DNA from: Rhyacophila brunnea | Lineage: Eukaryota; Arthropoda; Insecta; Trichoptera; Rhyacophilidae | Assembly (NCBI GenBank): GCA_022495005.1 | Contig: JAGYXB010000061.1 | Span: 1,178,001-1,242,000, forward strand | DNA length: 64,000 bases | Direction: 5' to 3' | The notes under the pieces: generated by a model | The model's database searches: none | The model's input: the letters and a program-made list of their open reading frames with translations, nothing else | Told to the model about the DNA's origin: nothing | Made by a program: the position numbers and the translations under genes | Shown: piece after piece, positions 58,340 to 64,000 of the stretch | Numbering within the stretch: the stretch's first letter is position 1 | Layout: the number at the start of each line of letters is the position of its first letter

Positions 58340-58912
58340 CAGTTGTGAAGGGTAGAGGTAAGCTATTAAGATCCGACATAAACAGTGCACACTAAACTTT
58401 GCCAATCAAACGTATTTGCTTCCATTACACTAATACTGCAATGTGTAGATAATGTTAGTTTTTTTTTTAATTCAATTAAATCCTGCGAAAACCAAGCCAT
58501 AATGGATAATAGTCAAAAAATACATTATGGAACTAAATCATGCATAACTTTGGATATTTTATAGATAGAATAATATTTTTTTTATTTATTATTGTTTGAT
58601 TTAGGTAGAGGTTAATGAATTAAAAAAAAATGAACCAACAATATGTGTAATAATATTATATTGTATTCTTAATCCAACGAAAACAAATAAATATGAATGA
58701 AAAAGTGTGCACAATTTTGTCATATCGCCCAAATATACCTAAATTATTATGGTTTGGTTTAGGCAGGGTTTAATTGATTTTTAAAAACGAACGAACACCA
58801 TCTGTGAATTGTATAGTCTTAGGTCAATAAAAACAAATACGTGTGACCAAGAAAGTTTAATGTGCACTATTTATGGCGGACCTTAACAGTCTACCTCCAC
58901 TCGTCGCTACTG
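58340..58912. mobile_element. CAGTGGCGAAG-family hAT element, copy G, perfect 8-bp TSD
   Basis: The left end CAGTTGTGAAGGGTAGAGGT and the right end CTCGTCGCTACTG are flanked by ATATTAGG on both sides (58332-58339 and 58913-58920). The arms share TAAGATCCGACATAAACAGT and GGCAGGGTTTAATTGATTTT with the other copies. No coding sequence. Confidence 0.9.
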
Positions 58913-59094
58913 ATATTAGGTGTATATAAATCATTTGTATCAAAAATGATTATATTATTTTAAAAGGGTATATCTAATATTACACACATCGTAACAATTT
59001 TTAGCGAAATTCGTTCTAAAAAGTATACTAACGTAATTTTTTCAGGATCCGATCCGAGTTCACAAGACGAAAGTAGGTACATGTAATGAGGGAT

Positions 59095-59290
59095 CGTGTC
59101 CGGAAATTTGTACGTATGCAGTTCGCCGTATCACACTTCACCGTGAAATGTTTTATCGGAAATATATTATGGTCGCATATTAAAGACCGTCCAACCTCTT
59201 ACTTACAGGAAGCCAGCGGCAAACAAATGTTGAAAATAGTCGATATACTGGATTATTTCTTAGGTTAGCTTAGGTTTTCATTCTTGAACA
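59095..59290 (+). repeat. Dispersed repeat with TTAGG-like tail, copy 3
   Basis: Colinear with 17120-17360: TCCGGAAATTTGTACGTATGC, CACTTCACCGTGAAATG, AAAGACCGTCCAACCTCTTA, CAGGAAGCCAGCGGCAAACA, GATATACTGGATTATTTC, TTAGGTTAGCTTAGG, TTTTCATTCTTGAA. It lacks the 60-bp GGGTCGTATAGTACTG region of the 17120 copy. The 60-codon frame across it is incidental. Confidence 0.75.
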
Positions 59291-59718
59291 AGTTTTCTTC
59301 TGTAACATCACGAATTAATTAAATAATAATTATAAGTAACAAAAAGTACATAATAAAACTTAGTAAACATTACCTACGATAATGCCTCCAAAATCAAAAT
59401 AAATCGTATGAAAAATACCAAGAATTCTTATACACGTTAATTAAATTGATAACATAATATTCATGTGAGTATTTCAAGTCGTTCGGTAAGCCATGCCAGC
59501 ATGCAGGAGTCCAATGAGAAGCATATTAATGCCCTAAGATTTGTCAGATCGTTCTGTTGAATGTCAGGGGTGAGGAAGCAGCGCTGCAGGCGCCCAAAAA
59601 AGACTTGATCGATGACGTCAGGAGCGCTCGTTCTTTCTTGCGCGTGCGCCAACGGAGGGCCTGATTGATGATTGTCAAAGTGAAACGTGCTGAGTGTTAG
59701 ACTTGTTTGTAAAAATAC
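59291..59718. other. No supported gene; GC-richer patch at 59470-59690
   Basis: A 63-codon minus frame (59461-59652) reads RTSAPDVIDQVFFGRLQRCF and NDLTNLRALICFSLDSCM, which looks somewhat protein-like and may be a relic of a LINE or reverse-transcriptase segment. I cannot place it in a family. Confidence 0.3.
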
Positions 59719-59719
59719 T

Positions 59720-59846
59720 TTTTTTAACCAACACCATCTGCGATCTGTAGTATTAGTTTAATGAAAACCACTTTTTATGACTGACAAAGCTTAGTGTGCA
59801 CTATCTATGTCGGATCTCCACAGCCTACCTCCACACTTTGCCACTG
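59720..59846. mobile_element. CAGTGGCGAAG-family hAT element, right arm only (copy H)
   Basis: Begins with AACCAACACCATCTGCGATC and continues through TATGACTGACAAAGCTTAG to the terminus CACACTTTGCCACTG. The left arm and centre are missing. Confidence 0.7.
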
Positions 59847-59969
59847 TTATCACTACCCATTGAAGATATTCAATGTCAGATATGACGGCGAACCCTTTAG
59901 TTACCTACCGGAAAAATATGATGCTTGAAATTTGAGACATTTTTTTGATAATTTACAATTTAAACTATA

Positions 59970-61841
59970 TCTCTATATATATAAAAATCTCGTGTCACGA
60001 TGTTTGTGGTCGAACTCCTCCGAAATGGCTCGACCGATTTTTATGATTTTTTTTATGTATATTTGTTAGGTATGAGAATAGGTCAACAAGTATATTTCAT
60101 ACCACTAGGTGATTAGGGTATCTCTATCCAGAAAATTTTTTCTTTTATTTTTTTGAAAATTTCTTTTTGTATTTTTTTTATTATTTTGCATCAAAAAATA
60201 CCTATAACCCCAAATTTTCACCCTCCTACCCCCACCTTCCCATTTTTTAATCGCGATTTTATTATTTTAGTATGAACAAATTTAACCGTCGTTCGTATTT
60301 CAAACAGAACGAAATTATGTATGTTGTTGAATGACAGATGGCGCTACGTCCGAGAAGAATTCAAGAGAAGCGTTGCGTTATTTTGACATTTCATTCGGCA
60401 TATCACAACGCAGTGCGTGCAAAATTTTGTACGATTTATTTTAATTTATCTATTTTTATGTGCGTGTATGACAGTGCACAATGCCATTAATGCGCAAGGG
60501 GGGCCATTTGGGCCGTCGAACGAATAAAGCAACAAACATGCAAAATAGTAGAGTAGAAAGAACAGACGAACAAATCCAACAATCTAACAAAAACGTGCGT
60601 GTAAGCATGTCGCAATTGCGTGCATCCCAATCACATGACGCACGAGCTGGACGCAATCAACAACGACAATTGGAACGGAGCCAAGCGCGCCGGTTCGTAG
60701 TTAACACACGCAGAGCAAATGACCGACAACGCCAACAAGTACATCGAACATTTACATCCGCTTCGTTCCTTCGTCTCGCATTCGAGTACGAGCCAGATAT
60801 TGAATATTCCGCTCATCCGAAAGTGCTGATTGGTGCTATGGACAAAGAATCTCCCCATTGTCATGCGCTCAAATTCAAACACGAGTCAGCCGGGATGTGT
60901 TGCGCATCAGGAAAAGTGCAACTACCAGAAATTGAGATACCACCAGAACCATTGAACGGCTTGCTCATCGGCACGGTTCCAGATTCAAACCTGTTCCTGA
61001 AGTCCATTCGCACATTCAATTCATGCTTCCAAATGACTTCGTTTGGAGCAACAGAAATAGTTCACAATACTGCGGCAAATGGTCAACAATTCCATTCTAC
61101 GTTCAAAATCAAAGGCTAAGTATACCACAAAGTAGGCTCATTGCTGCCAATGCCAAACGAACCACATAAATTTTTACAAATCTACTTCATGGGCGGTGAG
61201 GATATCAATCATGTGGATGCACGTTGCGGCTACAATAGCCTCAATTCGCCTAATGCCAGGCGCATCGTCGGCAAACTGGACGCCCTGTTGAATGAGCACA
61301 ATGAATTATTGAAATTCTTCAAAGCACACATGCACGAATTGCAAAGTGACAATCACGCTATTGTCATCAATCCTGATAAAACACCAGCTGGAGAGCACGT
61401 GCGTCGATTCAATGTGCCTGTTGTTGACGACATTGCTGGAATCATGGTTGGCGACCGCACATCGACGCGAGAAATCGTGATTCGAAGAAGAAACAATAAT
61501 CTGGAGTTCATCGCTGACACACACCGTTCATACGACGCTCTCCAATATCCGCTAATTTTCTGGAAGGGACAAGACGGATATTGCATAAACATTAAACAAC
61601 GAGATCCTGTCACAGGTAATTCATTCATTATGAACATCATTACTCATTTTGAATTGAGAAAATGAATGGTTGATGTTTTTTTGTTTTTATCGGCGGTCAT
61701 CGTCTACAGCGCTCTATTCATCTTTCTGTCATATATCCCATCCCCACACACTTACGATACATTCGTTATTTCTTATTTAACAACCAAAATATTCACTAGA
61801 AATAATTTATATGGCAGAACAACGTTTGCCGGGTCAGCTAG
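59970..61841 (+). mobile_element. Helitron, internally truncated
   Basis: The 5' end TCTCTATATATATAAAAATC followed by CGTGTCACGATGTTTG, CTCCGAAATGGCTCGACCG is a widespread insect Helitron start. The 3' end is GAACAACGTTTGCCGGGTCA followed by GCTAG and then T. Helitrons begin with TC, end with CTRR and insert between A and T: here A is at 59969 and T at 61842, as required. The element is 1.87 kb, while autonomous Helitrons are usually over 5 kb, so the Rep nuclease and helicase domains are missing. No target duplication is expected. Confidence 0.9.
60481..61665 (+). pseudogene. Helitron protein N-terminal region, one premature stop, 3' part deleted
   Basis: A single frame of 395 codons with one stop (TAA at 61117). 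N-terminal part: basic, Gln/Arg-rich (QSHDARAGRNQQRQLERSQ). Then the Helitron_like_N region: CHALKFKHESAGMCCASGKV (zinc-like Cys/His pattern), PPEPLNGLLIGTVPDSNLFL, FNSCFQMTSFGATEIVHNTA; the stop occurs where family members have Gln in G-Q-V-Y-H, so one C-to-T change explains it. After the stop the frame resumes VYHKVGSLLPMPNEPHKF and RRFNVPVVDDIAGIMVGDRT, and ends after DALQYPLIFWKGQDGYC. In full elements the HUH Rep nuclease and Pif1-like helicase follow; both are absent. The product would have acted in rolling-circle transposition. Confidence 0.9.
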
Positions 61842-63290
61842 TATAAGTATATAAATAATATGTATCTGAAATCATTAAAAAAAAATATTTTTTATTTTAA
61901 GTCAAAGATAAACAGCTTACAATTTTAATATTATAAAATGTGAATTTGTTAAAGCATCCCATCTTATTATTATTTACATATTATTTTATGATCATATTTA
62001 TTATTAAAATGTAGTTTATTAAGTTTTCTATATTTTAATTGTGAGATTTTTGACCAATTCATAGTTTTAATATTTTTGAAGTTATCTTCTTTTGGCGCGT
62101 TTGGGAAAAAAACGCACTTGATTGGATTATAACCACAGATTGTTCGGTTATCAGCCGAACGCACCACCTTTTTCGCCACAGTTTGATACTGCAATCGTGA
62201 CGTTTATACAGTATAATATAATAGTTTAGAATATTTCCGTTACCTAGGCAGCGAATTTATTATTGTCGGCTATTTGCAATTTCTTACGTAAACAAACGAG
62301 TGACAGTTGGTACTTTAAAAATAAAAACAACGAGAACCCATTATATAATTTAGTAATATAAGTTAAAGTGTATAGAAATAATCCAACGGCATTCCAATAA
62401 GCGGTCCTTTTTCTTGAGTGTATAATATAACAAGATAATTAAGAGCTAGTCAAAGAATCTAGTTTATCACAAGTTTTGTTTTTGTTTTGTTACGCCAAAA
62501 AGTATAACTTAGAACGCGCGTACATAAGTACACACACCGATTTTTTATATTTAATTTTAAAAACATCGATTTTTATAAAACATATAAGTACCTACATTGG
62601 TATAACTAGAAATCCTTTTTAATACAGTTTAAATTGTCAATTATTAAAGAAATGTCTCAAATCGCAAGGTTCGTATTTTTCCGAATTGCCTTTTAATAAA
62701 TAATTATTTGCTTTGTTTTATTGGGATGTGTACCACGAACCATTATACTACGGAGTTATGAGTTTTGTTTGCCTTTGAATTAACTCGGAATATTTAGCTG
62801 GCCGTGTGAATTGTTGGATTATGCTAAAAAATCTCTTATTGCGAACGGCAAAATGTATCAATGTATTCTCATGGAGAATAATATTATTATGGAGATGGTA
62901 GTATTTACTACACAATTTATGTGAGTGCTACTTGTTCACATTTATGAGTTTATTCACTTCAATTCCATCAAAGTAAATTATGAACATAATACTTTTACGA
63001 TTTCGCTAAGAAATACGTAGATTATAGAATGTAGTTATGTGCTGTATCTTGGTATGCCAAATTGCCCAAATCATTCGACGTTTTTCATAACCGAATAGTC
63101 GAGTAGTTACGTGTCTACTCTTTTTTTTAGTATAAAGGGACGTATTGACGGAAATGAGTGATCTAGATCAGGGAACGCAAAAATTATACGAAGTAGAAGT
63201 CTTCTAGGTGAGGCTTTTATAAGAAGTTTTGGTACAAGTCTGTTTACTCCTGGAAGTCAGGCGGGAACAGCGGCAATTTTCAAAATAATC
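61842..63290. other. AT-rich DNA, nothing recognised
   Basis: No exon or transposon terminus is supported. CTACTCTTTTTTTTAG at 63115-63130 looks like a splice acceptor, but the following frame is short. Confidence 0.35.
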
Positions 63291-63294
63291 ATGA

Positions 63295-63385
63295 ATTAAA
63301 GAATAATAACCTAACTTTGGTAACCAAAAAATCATCCAGTATATCGGTTATTTTCAAAATTTGTTTGCCGCTGGCTGATCCCACT
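63295..63385 (-). repeat. Dispersed repeat core, copy 4, minus strand
   Basis: On the minus strand: GATCAGCCAGCGGCAAACAA, TTTTGAAAATAACCGATATA, CTGGATGATTTTTTGG, then a degraded AAGTTAGGTTATTATTC tail. It matches the 3' halves of the copies at 17281 and 59212. Confidence 0.65.
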
Positions 63386-63733
63386 AATGATTAAACAGAC
63401 AATAATCGAAGTTTGAATTCTAGAGTAAAGGACATAATATTATTTTTCTAACATTGCGACCATGACGAAATCACTTTGGATCGGTGTTCGTGGCATTTGA
63501 AAGTAACGATACCAAGCCATCGACCAATGAGTCGCTTACACTGCCAGAATAATCTGGCACCATTCTACCTATGGAGTAGTATGGAATAAACTTTAAACAC
63601 GTGTTGTTTTTAAAACTTACGTTTGTATCATAATATGTAATATGACCTGACCGTCATACAGTAATAAACCAAATCTGCTTCTAAGTATTGGTCCATGGCG
63701 ACTGACTTTCATATTTCTATCTTAATCGGTTCT

Positions 63734-64000
63734 CTATTCTAGTTCGCTTAGAATGTCATCTCCGGTGCGCTGGCTAGAGTTATTCCGTGAAGTTAAATTA
63801 CATTTTGATATGAATTGACTCTTATTTACGTTATTCTCGGCTCGGAGCGCAATGCTGTTGCAATGCCATGTCAGACATGCAGCGTGTAGATCGTTCTTGT
63901 AGCAACACTCTGCCACGATTCCGGAATACGTTCGGATGTGCTGCAATGATCCTGAATGCGGAGTGTCGCACTCTCGAGCGGTACCCGGAGCACATACTTC
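63734..64000 (-). other. Cysteine-rich open frame at the window edge, possible partial exon
   Basis: The minus-strand frame entering from 64000 reads EVCAPGTARECDTPHSGSLQ, then HIRTYSGIVAECCYKNDLHA and ACLTWHCNSIALRAENN. Composition is more GC-rich than the neighbouring DNA and eight cysteines fall in 50 residues, as in secreted disulphide-rich proteins. The GIVxECC...C....C part superficially recalls an insulin-like A chain, but the spacing (CC-X8-C-X4-C) does not fit CC-X3-C-X8-C, so I do not assign a family. A weak donor-like GTAAATAAG follows at about 63832. The plus strand is also partly open after an acceptor-like TTCTTGTAG at 63901, so strand and reality are uncertain. Confidence 0.3.

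Noticed and set aside
59970..61841. Host helicase-related gene
   Set aside because: The Helitron 5' TC and 3' CTAG ends, the A/T insertion site and the family protein make it a transposon.
63734..63946. Insulin-like A chain in the right-edge frame (GIVAECC)
   Set aside because: Cysteine spacing CC-X8-C-X4-C does not match the family's CC-X3-C-X8-C. No dibasic cleavage site or B chain is visible. Kept only as an unassigned cysteine-rich frame.
63902..64000. Plus-strand exon with CRTLERYPEHIL, resembling a voltage-gated potassium channel T1 segment
   Set aside because: The match is only a few residues and lacks the preceding conserved Gly-rich strand. It is cut by the window edge.

Overview
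This is intron-rich, AT-rich eukaryotic DNA (roughly two thirds A+T by eye), almost certainly from an insect. The evidence is spliced exons with GT/AG borders, tRNA-derived SINEs, LINE 3' ends, mariner, pogo, hAT and Helitron elements, interstitial TTAGG units (the insect telomere unit) and many short TAGGTACCTA-type motifs that are common in aphid and lepidopteran genomes. I lean towards a hemipteran (aphid-like) source, but the sequence alone does not prove this. There are no bacterial features such as operons, ribosome binding sites or CRISPR arrays.

Only one host gene is supported with any confidence. It lies on the + strand, with three exons at 21107-21290, 37840-37968 and 38505-38776. 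Each has consensus splice borders and the reading phase carries correctly through both introns (about 16.5 kb and 0.5 kb). The encoded tail is rich in Ser, Pro, Gly and Ala, has an acidic patch and carries two AT-hook-like motifs, so a nuclear DNA-binding or chromatin protein is likely. I cannot name it, and its 5' part lies outside the window. A CpG-rich block at 48770-49152 ending in a strong splice donor may be the promoter and non-coding first exon of a second + strand gene. A cysteine-rich open frame at the right edge (63734-64000, - strand) may be part of another gene.

Most of the rest is transposon-derived. A 2.33 kb pogo-like element (6238-8567) has perfect 26-bp inverted ends, a TA target duplication and eight copies of a GGGGTAATTCCGAA-type motif, four near each end. 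A dead mariner (35959-37273) and a truncated Helitron (59970-61841) are nearly complete in outline. Several hAT-type non-autonomous elements still have recognisable 8-bp target duplications (12262, 14192, 24216, 43190, 52846, 54832, 58340). One large family beginning CAGTGGCGAAG is present in six or more copies.

Other repeats are tRNA-derived SINE copies all in one orientation, two copies of the same LINE 3' end 50 kb apart in opposite orientation, several long foldback sequences, and a dispersed repeat ending in TTAGGTTAGG.

Several CpG-rich or non-repetitive blocks without an open frame lie in the large intron and elsewhere (about 26760, 28830, 33190, 51045, 56200). They are the best candidates for regulatory DNA. 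I found no convincingly novel multi-gene system. The most unusual structures are the pogo-like element's repeat-rich ends, the SINE sitting inside an inverted repeat (33985-34320), and the foldback just past the terminal exon (38839-39004).
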